A stretch of 59,682 bases of DNA from Bacteroidales bacterium (GTDB taxonomy: Bacteria > Bacteroidota > Bacteroidia > Bacteroidales > UBA1715). The translations under genes and the position numbers were made by a program. The notes beneath the pieces were generated by a model. The model was not told where the DNA came from, did no database searches, and worked only from the letters and a program-made list of their open reading frames with translations. Shown here in pieces: positions 1 through 8,889 of the stretch. Each line of letters opens with the position of its first letter. The first letter of the stretch is position 1. Location of the stretch: the NCBI GenBank assembly GCA_016714605.1, contig JADKDL010000037.1, positions 1 through 59,682 on the forward strand, read 5' to 3'.

Positions 1-39
1 TAATTTAAATTATATGAGATTATTATACAAAAATACCTG

Positions 40-760
40 GAATTTGTGAGACATTGTCACACAAATTAACATGGTCTCATTATTACGAACTTTTGAAAGT
101 TGAAGATAACTTAGCAAGAGAATTTTATGAAAACAAGCTGTTTCAGAAAATTGGACTATCAGAGAATTGCGAAGACAAAAGAAAACAGGTTTATTTCATA
201 GAATGGCAATAGGAAAAGACAAAGAAAAAATATTGGAATTATCAAAAAAAGGACAAATAATTCAATCAGAAGAAGATTTTATAAAAAACCCACACGTTTT
301 TGAATTTATGAATTTTCCTGAAAATTACGAATATACTGAAAATGACATAGAAAAGGCGATAATCAATAACCTACAACATTTTTTATTAGAATTAGGAAAA
401 GGTTTTGCATTTATAGGTCGACAACAGCGTATCACTTTGAATAACAGACACTATTTTGTAGACTTGGTGTTTTACCATGTGAAATTAAAATGTTATGTAT
501 TAATAGATTTGAAAATTGGTGAAGTAGCACACGAACATATCGGACAAATGAAACTTTACTTGGGTTATTATGAAAAAGAAGTGAACGACACATCAGACAA
601 CGAACCAATAGGATTAATTTTATCAGAAGAAAAAGATGATATAATGGTAGAATATGCAATGCTTAAAGACACATCAAAATTGATTGTGTCAAAATATCAA
701 TTATATCTTCCAGATTTAGAACAACTAAAAAATAAAGTAAGAGAAATAATTGAAAAATAA
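40..760 (+). pseudogene. DUF1016/YhcG-family PDDEXK nuclease, decayed
   Basis: The intact stretch (TTG at 167 to the stop at 760, 197 aa) is the C-terminal PDDEXK part of a YhcG-type protein: a conserved D in HYFVDLVFYH, then D-x-K in VLIDLKIG, then the GQMKLYLGYY segment. Upstream the homology continues but changes frame. TWSHYYELLKVEDNLAREFYEN is in another frame from about 69, and the family text ENWTIRELRRQ runs across 147-178 in the frame of the intact ORF. Restoring one base near 133 joins these two. Further indels are needed near 52-57 and 63-66 to reach the HIVTQ segment. Several indels within 100 bp fit a decaying gene better than one read error. Family members are linked to restriction systems or mobile DNA. 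The left part may lie outside the window. Confidence 0.75.
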
Positions 761-837
761 AAAATGGTTAAATGGAGTAGATTTAGGTAGTATTAACTAG
801 TCACAACTTCAGTAAAACCTGAACATACTTGCTTAGC

Positions 838-869
838 TTTTTGTTTTATTCCAAATGTTTGTATATTTG
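838..869 (+). promoter_or_regulatory. Bacteroidetes-type promoter
   Basis: TTTTTG at 838-843 is followed after 18 bases by TATATTTG at 862-869, which matches the TTG-N17/23-TAnnTTTG consensus of the Bacteroidetes primary sigma factor. A start near 876 would leave a leader of about 30 bases before the ATG at 908. Confidence 0.5.
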
Positions 870-907
870 AACTAAACAATAGCAAATCGCTATTTCATAA
901 ACACAAC

Positions 908-1843
908 ATGCATACAATGAAACTAATAATAATTATTTTAATAAATATTCTATGCTCTATCCATTTGTCAGGACAAATAGTAATTACGGGAGTTGTAATG
1001 GATGGCACTACAAAAGAACCTTTGATTGGTGCAAATGTTATTGAGAAAGGAACAACAAATGGAACAACTACCAATTTTGATGGCAAGTATTCTATTGTAG
1101 TTAAAGATTCTGCTTCAGAAATTGAATTTTCCTATATTGGATATTTATCTCAAACAATTTTAATAGGACATCAATGTAATATTAATATCATATTGAATGA
1201 AATTGTAGATGAGAAAACTAAGAAAATTAAAGAAGAGAAAATCATGGGAATACCAGTAATGAAACCAGCAATTTACCTATACCCAAAAGCAGAACAAGAT
1301 ATTGAATTAGAAATTGTGTTAGATGGAAAAATTAATACAACCTATCCATTATATCATGATAAGTGGCAAGTAAAAGCCTTCCCATCAGGCAGATTGATAA
1401 ACAAAGATGATAACCTCGAATACTTTTATCTATTTTGGGAAGGTGATAAATACTTAGACTCAAAAGAACTTGACTACAAGACAGGATTTGTTATCAAAGG
1501 CGATTCTGTGTTACATTTCCTTCAAAAAAATCTAAAACATATTGGGTTGTCATCAGCAGAAATGAATGATTTCATTGTTTTTTGGTTACCTATTATGCAA
1601 AGTAACAAGTATAATTTCATCTATTTCCGTATAGGTAAAGATTACGACTTGATTTCAGAAAACAAAGTAGACCCAAAGCCAGATACCCAGTTACGTGTTT
1701 TCATGGAATTTAAAAAGCTTGAAGCGTTTATTGAAGTAGAAAACCAAGAACTCCCAGCTTTCCAACGAACCGGATTTAGCTTGATAGAATGGGGCGGAAC
1801 TGAAATAGAGAAGGAAATAATGATTAATAATAAAAAGTATTAA
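908..1843 (+). CDS. Secreted protein: CarboxypepD_reg-like domain plus conserved KPAIYLYP domain
   Basis: 311 aa. It has an N-terminal signal sequence (residues about 4-22, ending SGQ). Next comes a CarboxypepD regulatory-like / TonB-plug-style beta domain (about 24-95; GVVMDGTTKEPLIGANV, FDGKYSI). The second domain (about 115-300) opens with KPAIYLYPKAEQ and has TYPLYHDKW, YLFWEG and a terminal RTGFSLIEWGGTEI. I have seen this block in hypothetical proteins of many bacteria, but know of no assigned function. An internal ATG at 917 is an alternative start. The regulatory-like domain is normally found on TonB receptors or surface proteins, so an envelope location is likely. Function unknown. 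Confidence 0.8.
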   Translation: MHTMKLIIIILINILCSIHLSGQIVITGVVMDGTTKEPLIGANVIEKGTTNGTTTNFDGKYSIVVKDSASEIEFSYIGYLSQTILIGHQCNINIILNEIVDEKTKKIKEEKIMGIPVMKPAIYLYPKAEQDIELEIVLDGKINTTYPLYHDKWQVKAFPSGRLINKDDNLEYFYLFWEGDKYLDSKELDYKTGFVIKGDSVLHFLQKNLKHIGLSSAEMNDFIVFWLPIMQSNKYNFIYFRIGKDYDLISENKVDPKPDTQLRVFMEFKKLEAFIEVENQELPAFQRTGFSLIEWGGTEIEKEIMINNKKY

Positions 1844-1850
1844 CAAAGAG

Positions 1851-1905
1851 GGGTTTAAACTTATTCGTTTTAAGCCCCAGATGGCGCAAGCTTGTAGCTT
1901 GTGCC
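1851..1905. repeat. Two adjacent intergenic hairpins
   Basis: GGGGTTTAAAC and GTTTTAAGCCCC form an imperfect stem at about 1851-1878, a possible transcription stop for the upstream gene although there is no T-tract. Next to it, GGCGCAAGCT (1883-1892), a 3-base loop and AGCTTGTGCC (1896-1905) form a 10-bp stem with one wobble pair, like a REP/BIME unit. The rest of the 366-base gap to 2210 holds another weak stem (TGAAAATTACA with TGTAATTTTTCA near 1998-2035) and no gene that I can see. Confidence 0.45.
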
Positions 1906-2210
1906 TTTAAAAACAATCTATTACATATACTTCGTAAAATCAGAGTTACAAACCAACTTTTACAAAAATCTTCATTTACAATAGGCAATCACAAGCTCCC
2001 TGAAAATTACAAGTCTTGAAACTGTAATTTTTCATTACCTATCATCGACTACTTTTTTAAAACGTATTTCTACTTTAACATTCTTGTCAGAAACCTATAA
2101 ATAAAACACTACTATTTCTAACTTACAAATAAGAAATAGCAGCATAGGGTTAGTAAATAAGGTGTTCTGAGCAAGGAAATACAATTTTAAACAAAGAAAA
2201 ATTTAGTCTG

Positions 2211-2618
2211 ATGAAAATAAAATCTATTTACGTAAACCTGCCTATCAAAGACATCAACAAAACAAGAGCTTTTTGGTCAAAACTAGGCTTCTCTTTTAAC
2301 GAACAGTTTTCCAACGACAAAGCTGTTTGTCTGGTGCTCAATGAAGGTCTAATTTATACAATGCTCATAGTTCATGAATATTTTAGCACATTTACAAACC
2401 GCCCAATATATGATGGTTCTACCACACAGGTTCTCACTGCCATAGAAGTAGACAGTCGTGAACTGGTAGACCAGATTGTAAAACAGGCGCTCGAAAACGG
2501 TGGAACTAGATATAAAGATGGTGCCGACCACGGCTGGATGTACTACGATTGCTTTGCCGACATAGACGGACATCAATGGGAAATTATGTACACCGATCCT
2601 ACTCAAATTCCAAAATAA
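2211..2618 (+). CDS. VOC-family (glyoxalase/bleomycin-resistance-like) protein
   Basis: 135 aa, one vicinal-oxygen-chelate unit with two beta-alpha-beta-beta-beta modules: VNLPIKDINKTRAFWSKLGF at the start and ADIDGHQWEIMY at the end. The closing DxDGHxWEI segment carries the usual metal-ligand Glu. Close relatives are annotated as glyoxalase/extradiol dioxygenase-like proteins, and the substrate cannot be read from sequence. It lies 24 bases upstream of the DUF1801/YdeI gene, so the two are probably cotranscribed. Confidence 0.85.
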   Translation: MKIKSIYVNLPIKDINKTRAFWSKLGFSFNEQFSNDKAVCLVLNEGLIYTMLIVHEYFSTFTNRPIYDGSTTQVLTAIEVDSRELVDQIVKQALENGGTRYKDGADHGWMYYDCFADIDGHQWEIMYTDPTQIPK

Positions 2619-2642
2619 GTACAACTTTAAAAATTTACTTCA

Positions 2643-3272
2643 ATGAATCCGAAAGTAGATAAATACATGGTTGATGGCTGTATGCGCTGCAAACACAGTG
2701 GCACTCCGCTTTGCAAAGTAAATAAGTGGAGAGAAGAACTGGAAACGCTCAGACAAATTGCATTAGAATCTGGTCTTACAGAAGAGTTAAAATGGGGAGT
2801 GCCGGTTTATACACACAAGGGCAAGAACCTTGTGCTGTTAGCTGCATTTAAAGAATATGCATCAATAAGTTTCTTTAAAGGAGTTTTATTGAAAGACGAA
2901 CAAAAGATTCTCTCTCAAAGAGGAAGTACTCAATCTGACAGATATATAAAATTCACCAATACAAAAGAAATCAATGCGGTAGAAAATATATTGAAAAATT
3001 ATATTAAAGAAGCAATTACAATAGAAGATAGCGGTAAAAAAATAACATTTATGAAAAATCTGGAACCAATACCACAAGAATTGATACAAGCCTTTGAAGC
3101 AGACCTACAACTAGAAAAAGCATTCAACAACCTCACCCCAGGAAGACAGAGAGCTTATATAATTCATTTCTCAGAAGCCAAACAATCAAGCACCAGAGTA
3201 GGACGAATTGAAAAATACAAACAACAAATTCTGAATGGCTTAGGAATAAATGAACAATATAGTATGTGCTAA
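2643..3272 (+). CDS. DUF1801/YdeI-family protein
   Basis: 209 aa. The N-terminal half (about 25-120) is a DUF1801-type domain (LTEELKWGVPVYTHKGKNLV; LAAFKEYASISFFKGVLLKD). The C-terminal half (about 135-200) is the YdeI/OmpD-associated helical region (PQELIQAFEADLQLEKAFNNL, TPGRQRAYIIHFSEAKQ). A short Cys cluster, CMRCKHSGTPLC, precedes the first domain. Family names such as 'bacteriocin-protection' or 'iron chaperone-like' rest on few members, so no biochemical role is assigned. Probably in an operon with the VOC gene. Confidence 0.85.
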   Translation: MNPKVDKYMVDGCMRCKHSGTPLCKVNKWREELETLRQIALESGLTEELKWGVPVYTHKGKNLVLLAAFKEYASISFFKGVLLKDEQKILSQRGSTQSDRYIKFTNTKEINAVENILKNYIKEAITIEDSGKKITFMKNLEPIPQELIQAFEADLQLEKAFNNLTPGRQRAYIIHFSEAKQSSTRVGRIEKYKQQILNGLGINEQYSMC

Positions 3273-3374
3273 GCCAAGGCCTCTCAAATTCACAAATTGT
3301 TGAGATTCATGAAAAAATATAATGTAGAATGCTAATATATTGAGCTATTTAGTATATTTATTTAAAAAGACATT

Positions 3375-4794
3375 ATGACTATGACTGTAATTTTAAATAG
3401 ATATATTAATCAATTTACTGATTTCAGAACTGGAAGAGGCAAAAAAACATTCTTTCTTTTCATCTTTATTTATTCTGTTGCATTATTTTCTTGCGAAGAA
3501 CAACAGATTCAACCTCAAGGAAAAATTATAAGCAACTATACCAGTTTTGAAGTACCCGTAAGTTTGCCTCCTTTAACTATAGATAATATCCTCACGGCAG
3601 CCTATACACATGCCGAATCATATTACGGCCAGTGGTGGAAAATGGATTTTTGTGAATGACGATAATACTTTGGATATACTTTGGAGCGATAATTCAAATG
3701 CTTGGCATTTAATTAGAATTTCGCTTGTAGATAAATCAGTAGTAAAAGAAATACCTTTTCCTACATGTATAAATACTGCTAGACGATGTACCGGAATAGA
3801 AAAAATAGGTAAAAACAAATTTATAGTAGGCTATGTGAAAGACAACTCATACGGCGATATTGATGCCGAAGCTTGGTTTACCGCCTTTGATGACAATGGA
3901 ACTGAACTCTATTCTACCCGACTTTTTGGCGATGTAAGTTTGGCCGAAATTGATTCAAAAGGTAAACCCGGAGAAGCCGGAACAGGAATTATTAGATACA
4001 ATGAGAAACACGACGTACTATCAATATATTTTTCGCATACGCACCGGTGGGGTTCCGATAGTGTAAGACACCAAGCAGGTTGGGTTGGGTTTATGAATCC
4101 TAATACAGGAGAATTGCTTATGAAAGCCGACAAACAAATAGGCAGCACGTGGTTTGTATCTCACAATTTCGACCAAAGAACCCTAGTAGCTTCTGATGGC
4201 AGCTTTTATAATCTACACCACGGCGATGCAAATCCACGGGCACTTGGCATAAGCAAATGGAGTCATGAAAGTGGATTAATTTCGAGAATGAATTTTTATG
4301 ATATTCAGTTTGGCACCCACGGGCAGAACCAAACAAATGCACAACTGGGCGATTTCGTTGAATTGCCCGATGGTAACGTGGCAGTGGTCTATTCTACAAG
4401 CGACAACAGAACTGTACGCGATCTTAGAATTGCCATAATCAATGGTATGGCAGCTAGTACAACCAGTGTACCACCAACGCTTGGAAACCAACGATGGATG
4501 ACTGAATATACAAATGAATGGGTTGGTTGGGGAAGTAAAATAGCACCTTACGGAAATAATTTATTAGTTGCTTGGAACACTTTTACCGACAAAAAAACTC
4601 CAAAAACCACAAACTTACAGATAGTAGATTACTCAGGAGATGTAGTTTCTGATACAGAATCATTGGATGAAGTTTGCCTCTATCCTACACAATCAATAAA
4701 ACGTAGTGCCGATGGTAAATCATTGCTTTGGGTATCGGCAGGAAAAGGAAATACTCTAAAAATTCATACTTTAAACATTAACCCAAATATTTAA
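3375..4794 (+). CDS. Lipoprotein of unknown function, frameshifted
   Basis: The first 94 codons (3375-3659) encode a membrane leader ending in a lipobox-like ALFSC-EE (Cys about residue 40). The ORF stops just after YYGQWWKMDFCE. The following frame (ATG at 3610, stop 4794) carries on with SGGKWIFVNDDNTLDILWSD. Removing one C near 3628-3630 (GGCCAGT to GGCAGT) joins the frames as YYGSGGKWIF and gives a protein of about 472 aa. The mature part is rich in short beta motifs (LDILWSD, VVYSTSDNRTVRDLRIAI, NLLVAWNTF) and could be a beta-propeller surface lipoprotein. Family not recognised. The frame change looks like a one-base insertion or a read error. Confidence 0.6.
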
Positions 4795-4940
4795 GATATT
4801 GAATTAATTACTCTATAAGTTTTTCTGGTTTTAGGGGTATTGGTAAACTTGATATATTAAAAAATCACAAATAAAAATTCCACCTAAAACTTTGGCTACA
4901 TCATTGAATAAATCTATTTTAGAAACCAAAATCATAGACA

Positions 4941-5741
4941 ATGAATCTTGTAGCATTAACCCCATGCTGTGTTGATTACTATCCACAGTTAAAAAAATCA
5001 TTTTTAGGTGGCAATTCGCTCAATGTAGCATCAATGTGGAAAACAATTGAACCCCAAAACAATGTTTCAGTTATAACTTGCTTGGGAAACGATTTGAATG
5101 CAAAGTTGATATTAGATTTTCTAACCCAAAAAGGAATTAACACTTCAAAAGTATATCAAATACTAGGAACTACAGCTTGTAACCAACTAAGAGTTGATGA
5201 ACATGGTGAACGTTTTGGTATAGAAGGAACATGGAATGGCGGTGTTTATGAAACCTTTCTCCTATCTGATGCCGATTGGGAATATGTTTCTAAACAAGAC
5301 ATTGTTGCAATTCCGGCAAATAATCCTAACTTCCACACAATGCTCAAAAACAGACAAGAAAATCAACTAATTTCTGTAGATTATCTTGATGTAGCTAATA
5401 GAATTCCTATGAAAGATACCATAGAATATACCGATATAGCTTTTATATCAGCCAATATTAATCTAATTGAGGAATATAAAGAATTATCGAACACAAAAAA
5501 ACGACTCATTGTAACAACATTGGGAGCAAAAGGAAGCTATGCCTTTTATGACAATATGGAATACTACCAACCAGCCATAGAGGTTGATAAAGTTATAGAC
5601 ACAACAGGTTGCGGAGATGCCTATCAGGCCGCATTTTCCTTAACTTTCCATAAAACACAAAACATTCAGCAGGCAATGTTAGCCGGAGCAAAATCGGCAT
5701 CTATAATATTGCAGGCTTGGGGAGGTGTAGGAAGTAATTAA
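4941..5741 (+). CDS. PfkB-family sugar kinase, fructoselysine 6-kinase-like
   Basis: 266 aa ribokinase/PfkB enzyme. The N-terminal substrate-site glycines are in FLGGNSLNVA (about 22-31). The C-terminal signature is DTTGCGDAYQAAF (about 221-233), where GCGD replaces the usual GAGD and the Asp is the catalytic base. The compact length and the GGNSLNVA text resemble fructoselysine 6-kinase (FrlD). The partner deglycase FrlB is not in the window, so the substrate is only inferred. It stands alone, with 146 bases upstream and 246 downstream. Confidence 0.75.
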   Translation: MNLVALTPCCVDYYPQLKKSFLGGNSLNVASMWKTIEPQNNVSVITCLGNDLNAKLILDFLTQKGINTSKVYQILGTTACNQLRVDEHGERFGIEGTWNGGVYETFLLSDADWEYVSKQDIVAIPANNPNFHTMLKNRQENQLISVDYLDVANRIPMKDTIEYTDIAFISANINLIEEYKELSNTKKRLIVTTLGAKGSYAFYDNMEYYQPAIEVDKVIDTTGCGDAYQAAFSLTFHKTQNIQQAMLAGAKSASIILQAWGGVGSN

Positions 5742-5900
5742 TGCAATGAAAACAATTCAGAATTAATTTACTTTTCAGGGGTTGTAACCAAAACAGGCAA
5801 AGGTAAAGATTAGAAATAACCCTTTTTATTGTCTTCTAAAAAACAGTGTTTAAAAACGCAATTTCTCTTATTCGATAAAAAACAAATTACAAAAAACTAT

Positions 5901-5908
5901 TATCTTTG
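5901..5908 (+). promoter_or_regulatory. Possible -7 element TATCTTTG
   Basis: TATCTTTG matches the Bacteroidetes -7 consensus TAnnTTTG, 80 bases before the ATG at 5988. No clear TTG -33 box sits at the right spacing, so this is a weak call. Confidence 0.25.
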
Positions 5909-5987
5909 CATCAATCAATTTGTTAAATCGACACATTCATATTATATAATTTTCCAATAATTAGTTAATCTATTCAAGCATTAGACA

Positions 5988-7001
5988 ATGAAAACACTTG
6001 CATTTTTTACTTTTTTCACCGTATTTGTTTTAAACACATATTGCCAAACCAACGATACCATTTTTTATGGTATAAACTGGGAGAAGACAGAGAAAAGTAA
6101 AGCACTCTATTACAGACTGTATAGTACCGACTCTATAACGGGTTATACAAAAGTTAAAGATTGTTTATTGACAGGCATAATGCAGATGGAAGGACAGTAC
6201 ACTTCAAAGAAAATGAAAAAAGAAGTTGGCGAGTTTAAATGGTATGATGAGAACGGAAATCTAAAATTAACTTGCAATTATAATGATGGAAAGAAACACG
6301 GAATCTATACCGATTGGTTTGAAAATGGAAAAATAAATTACACAGGCTCATACCTAGAAGGAGAAAGAACCGGAGAGTGGAATTATTATTTTGAAAACGA
6401 GCAAAAAAGTGCAACTATCAGGTATGAAAAGGGAGAAAAGACAAGTGAGCAATATTGGAATGAAGATGGTTCTCAATTAACAGAAATTAGAGAAGCGAAT
6501 AAATTGCCGGAATACCCGGGCAATAATGATAATTTTGGACTTTATGTTAAAAAAAACATAACTTTTCCCCAAAACATGGTATATATAGGAGTAGAAGGAA
6601 TAGAATATTCTCCATTGGTAACCGATAAATCAGAATTAAAAGCCTTCAAGAGAGATAATATACTCCCTCAGTATCCGGGAATTAATAACAGTTTTAAGTT
6701 TTTGATTCAGATTAACGCAGAATATCCAAAACATCTTTTGAATCTGGGAATAGAAGGACTCGTTTTTGTTTCATTTATAGTTGATAAGGAAGGAAATATG
6801 AATAATGTTGAAATCGTTAAGACCGTACATCCTAAGTTTAACAAAGAGGTATTGCGACTTATTAGTTTGGCAAATGAAAAATGGACACCCGGAAAAAGAC
6901 ATAATAGACTTGAAGCATATAGATTAACCCTACCAATTAATTTTTATTTAGCATATAGCAAACCGGTAAGTAAACCACTAAACCAAGGAAATGTTCACTA
7001 A
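5988..7001 (+). CDS. YwqK/MORN-repeat protein with TonB C-terminal domain
   Basis: 337 aa with a signal peptide (1-19, ending NTYCQ). The middle (about 65-160) holds MORN/YwqK-type repeats of the pattern YDENGNLKLTCNYNDGKKHG, YxxWFENGKINYTGSYLEGERTG and YYFENEQKSATIRYEKGEK. The last about 110 residues form a TonB-like C-terminal fold (INAEYPKHLLNLGIEGLVFVSFIVDKEGNMNNVEIVKTVHPKFNKEVLRLI), the signature of 'energy transducer TonB' paralogues common in Bacteroidetes. There is no retained N-terminal anchor or Pro-rich spacer, so it may not drive transport. It heads a row of small envelope genes in the same direction. Confidence 0.8.
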   Translation: MKTLAFFTFFTVFVLNTYCQTNDTIFYGINWEKTEKSKALYYRLYSTDSITGYTKVKDCLLTGIMQMEGQYTSKKMKKEVGEFKWYDENGNLKLTCNYNDGKKHGIYTDWFENGKINYTGSYLEGERTGEWNYYFENEQKSATIRYEKGEKTSEQYWNEDGSQLTEIREANKLPEYPGNNDNFGLYVKKNITFPQNMVYIGVEGIEYSPLVTDKSELKAFKRDNILPQYPGINNSFKFLIQINAEYPKHLLNLGIEGLVFVSFIVDKEGNMNNVEIVKTVHPKFNKEVLRLISLANEKWTPGKRHNRLEAYRLTLPINFYLAYSKPVSKPLNQGNVH

Positions 7002-7101
7002 TGAAATACTAGACAGAAAGTGCATTAAGAAATTGCTAAAAAAAGGGATTGTAAAATAGGATATTTATATTTTTATCTATTGATGAAATAATAGAAAATA
7101 C

Positions 7102-7136
7102 AATTAGCTGGGTGACTTTGAGGCACCCAGCTAATT
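7102..7136. repeat. Intergenic hairpin, 13-bp perfect stem
   Basis: AATTAGCTGGGTG (7102-7114), loop ACTTTGAGG, CACCCAGCTAATT (7124-7136). The stem and part of the loop share the core GTGACTTTG with the hairpin at 8185-8224, and both stand just before a start codon. There is no T-tract, so it looks like a REP-type unit or an RNA element rather than a simple terminator. Confidence 0.5.
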
Positions 7137-7156
7137 AAAATATCAATAAAAAACTT

Positions 7157-7678
7157 ATGAAAAAACTTGAAATCATTTTATCAATTTTATTTTTAATAGG
7201 TTTCATAATGAAAACCTTAATGTTACCCGGAGGTAGTATAATTGTAATTTCAACATCACTTATTTTAAGTTTTGTTTATTTCTTATCATTTGCATTCTTT
7301 AATGATATTGAACTGAAAAACATATTTAAGAAAGATGCTTATGCTCATACAACAGTAAAAAGAATAATAGGAAGTGAGATATTAGGATATGGGCTAGCAG
7401 TAACTGTAATGGGTATTTATTCTAAATTGCAATTTTACTTAGTTGCAAATCAATTGCTTTCTAATGGTTTAACAGTTGTTTATATCTCAATGATTATTAT
7501 CTTGATTTATCACTTTCGGAATAAAAGAAAGGATTGGTTTTACAAAAGAATTTTAATCAGAACAAGTATTATTTTAGTTATTGGAACATTATTATTGATA
7601 ACTCCTTTTGAAACTTTACTCGATATATATTGTTGGACCAATCCTGAAAAAGCAGTATTAACAAAAGTGCATCTTTAA
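7157..7678 (+). CDS. GldL-like small membrane protein
   Basis: 173 aa with about five hydrophobic segments (7-20, 28-48, 70-90, 105-120, 130-150). The beginning, KKLEIILSILFLIGFIMKTLMLPGG, followed by a second membrane helix, resembles the two-helix N-terminus of the T9SS motor protein GldL, but the cytoplasmic part of GldL is missing. Proteins of this kind are often labelled GldL-related, and function is unknown. Weak upstream signals: the 7102-7136 hairpin ends 20 bases before the ATG. Confidence 0.6.
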   Translation: MKKLEIILSILFLIGFIMKTLMLPGGSIIVISTSLILSFVYFLSFAFFNDIELKNIFKKDAYAHTTVKRIIGSEILGYGLAVTVMGIYSKLQFYLVANQLLSNGLTVVYISMIIILIYHFRNKRKDWFYKRILIRTSIILVIGTLLLITPFETLLDIYCWTNPEKAVLTKVHL

Positions 7679-7722
7679 AACATAAACAAATTAACAATTT
7701 AAATTAAACAAAAAACAAACAG

Positions 7723-8160
7723 ATGAAAAATTCATTTTACAAAATCGTAGCAGTAATTCTAGTGTGCTTATTTACCTTACCGGTTCAACAACTTTCAGCA
7801 CAAGACAAACAAAGTAAAGAATATTACGAGTCGCAGATATATAAATATACCAAGAAGAAGAAAAAAGGCGCAGTTAAGTTAGCTATAGGAATTCCTTGTC
7901 TAGTAGGAGGCGTTGCATGTATTGCTGCATCAGACTGGTATACACAATCCGGTTATGGAGGTGTAAGCGTTACAACCAACGATCCGCAAGGAGGTGTAGG
8001 AATTCTTCTTATGTTCACAGGCATACCTCTTACTATCATTGGCGCCGTTCAAAGAAGTAAAGGAACGAGAAAGGTAAATGAATTCACTCAGAAACTTAAT
8101 AACATGTCTATATATCCGGTAAAGACCAAAAGATTACACAGGAATTTGCCTAAACTTTAA
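7723..8160 (+). CDS. Small secreted or membrane protein, unknown
   Basis: 145 aa. It has a signal peptide (1-26, ending QQLSAQ), then a charged KKKKKG segment and two glycine-rich hydrophobic stretches (AVKLAIGIPCLVGGVACIAA and GVGILLMFTGIPLTIIGAVQR) that could be membrane helices or glycine-zipper-like segments. The tail is basic. Family not recognised; similar short Bacteroidetes envelope proteins have no known role. It lies 44 bases after the GldL-like gene, in the same direction. Confidence 0.6.
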   Translation: MKNSFYKIVAVILVCLFTLPVQQLSAQDKQSKEYYESQIYKYTKKKKKGAVKLAIGIPCLVGGVACIAASDWYTQSGYGGVSVTTNDPQGGVGILLMFTGIPLTIIGAVQRSKGTRKVNEFTQKLNNMSIYPVKTKRLHRNLPKL

Positions 8161-8184
8161 GCTTTAGTTCATTGAGAGCAAACC

Positions 8185-8224
8185 TTAATTAACGGAGTGA
8201 CTTTGGAGTCACTCCGTTAATTAA
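8185..8224. repeat. Intergenic hairpin, 18-bp perfect stem
   Basis: AATTAACGGAGTGACT (8187-8202), loop TTGG, AGTCACTCCGTTAATT (8207-8222), extended by two A:T pairs at the base. It shares GTGACTTTG with the hairpin at 7102-7136 and sits 32 bases before the ATG at 8257. Confidence 0.55.
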
Positions 8225-8256
8225 AACATATAAAACAAAATATATAAAATCTAAAC

Positions 8257-8889
8257 ATGAAAAGATTAATATTTTTAATCACTTTACACCTTCTTACTAT
8301 TGCTTTTATTTACAGTCAAGATTTTGAATTCAAATGGGAATTCTCAAATTCAGTAATCTGTTCCTACAAAGTAAAGATTACACAACAAGACATGATACCA
8401 AAAATTATAATAGAAGAGTTTTTATTAACAGATTCGGTTATTAAAGAATTTAGCAAAAAAGACTGCAAAACGCTCTTATCATTTCTGGCAACTTACGATT
8501 TTCCAGTAGATAAAATCACCAATCAGGAAACAATTGAAAGCAAAACAAAAGATGCGCTGAGCAGGACAGACACATCATCGATAGATTTAAATGGAGAATC
8601 TTACAGCCTTGGATTAATCGGCAGTTACCTGCTCGACAATGTTGTAGATGATGAAAATTCTGAATCGCAAAACAAAAACGACTGGTATTTTGGGGACAAC
8701 TACAGCGGAGAATTCAGCATGAATAAAAACAATAAAACATTCAATATAAACAATAAAAAAATAACAGATCAAGACGGCGAACTAAATTTGATGATTGGTT
8801 ATTTCATCAAAAAATACGACCCCAAACACGATCATGATGTTTTGATATATAAAATCAAATTAGATTACGCATTGGCGAAAGAAAAATAA
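8257..8889 (+). CDS. Secreted protein of unknown function
   Basis: 210 aa with a signal peptide (1-20, ending FIYSQ). The mature part is polar with alternating short strands and helices and no motif I recognise. There are only two Cys residues in the mature part. It is the last gene of a same-direction series (5988, 7157, 7723, 8257), and its stop codon abuts the strong hairpin at 8888-8948 that separates it from the convergent PorV-like gene. Confidence 0.55.
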   Translation: MKRLIFLITLHLLTIAFIYSQDFEFKWEFSNSVICSYKVKITQQDMIPKIIIEEFLLTDSVIKEFSKKDCKTLLSFLATYDFPVDKITNQETIESKTKDALSRTDTSSIDLNGESYSLGLIGSYLLDNVVDDENSESQNKNDWYFGDNYSGEFSMNKNNKTFNINNKKITDQDGELNLMIGYFIKKYDPKHDHDVLIYKIKLDYALAKEK

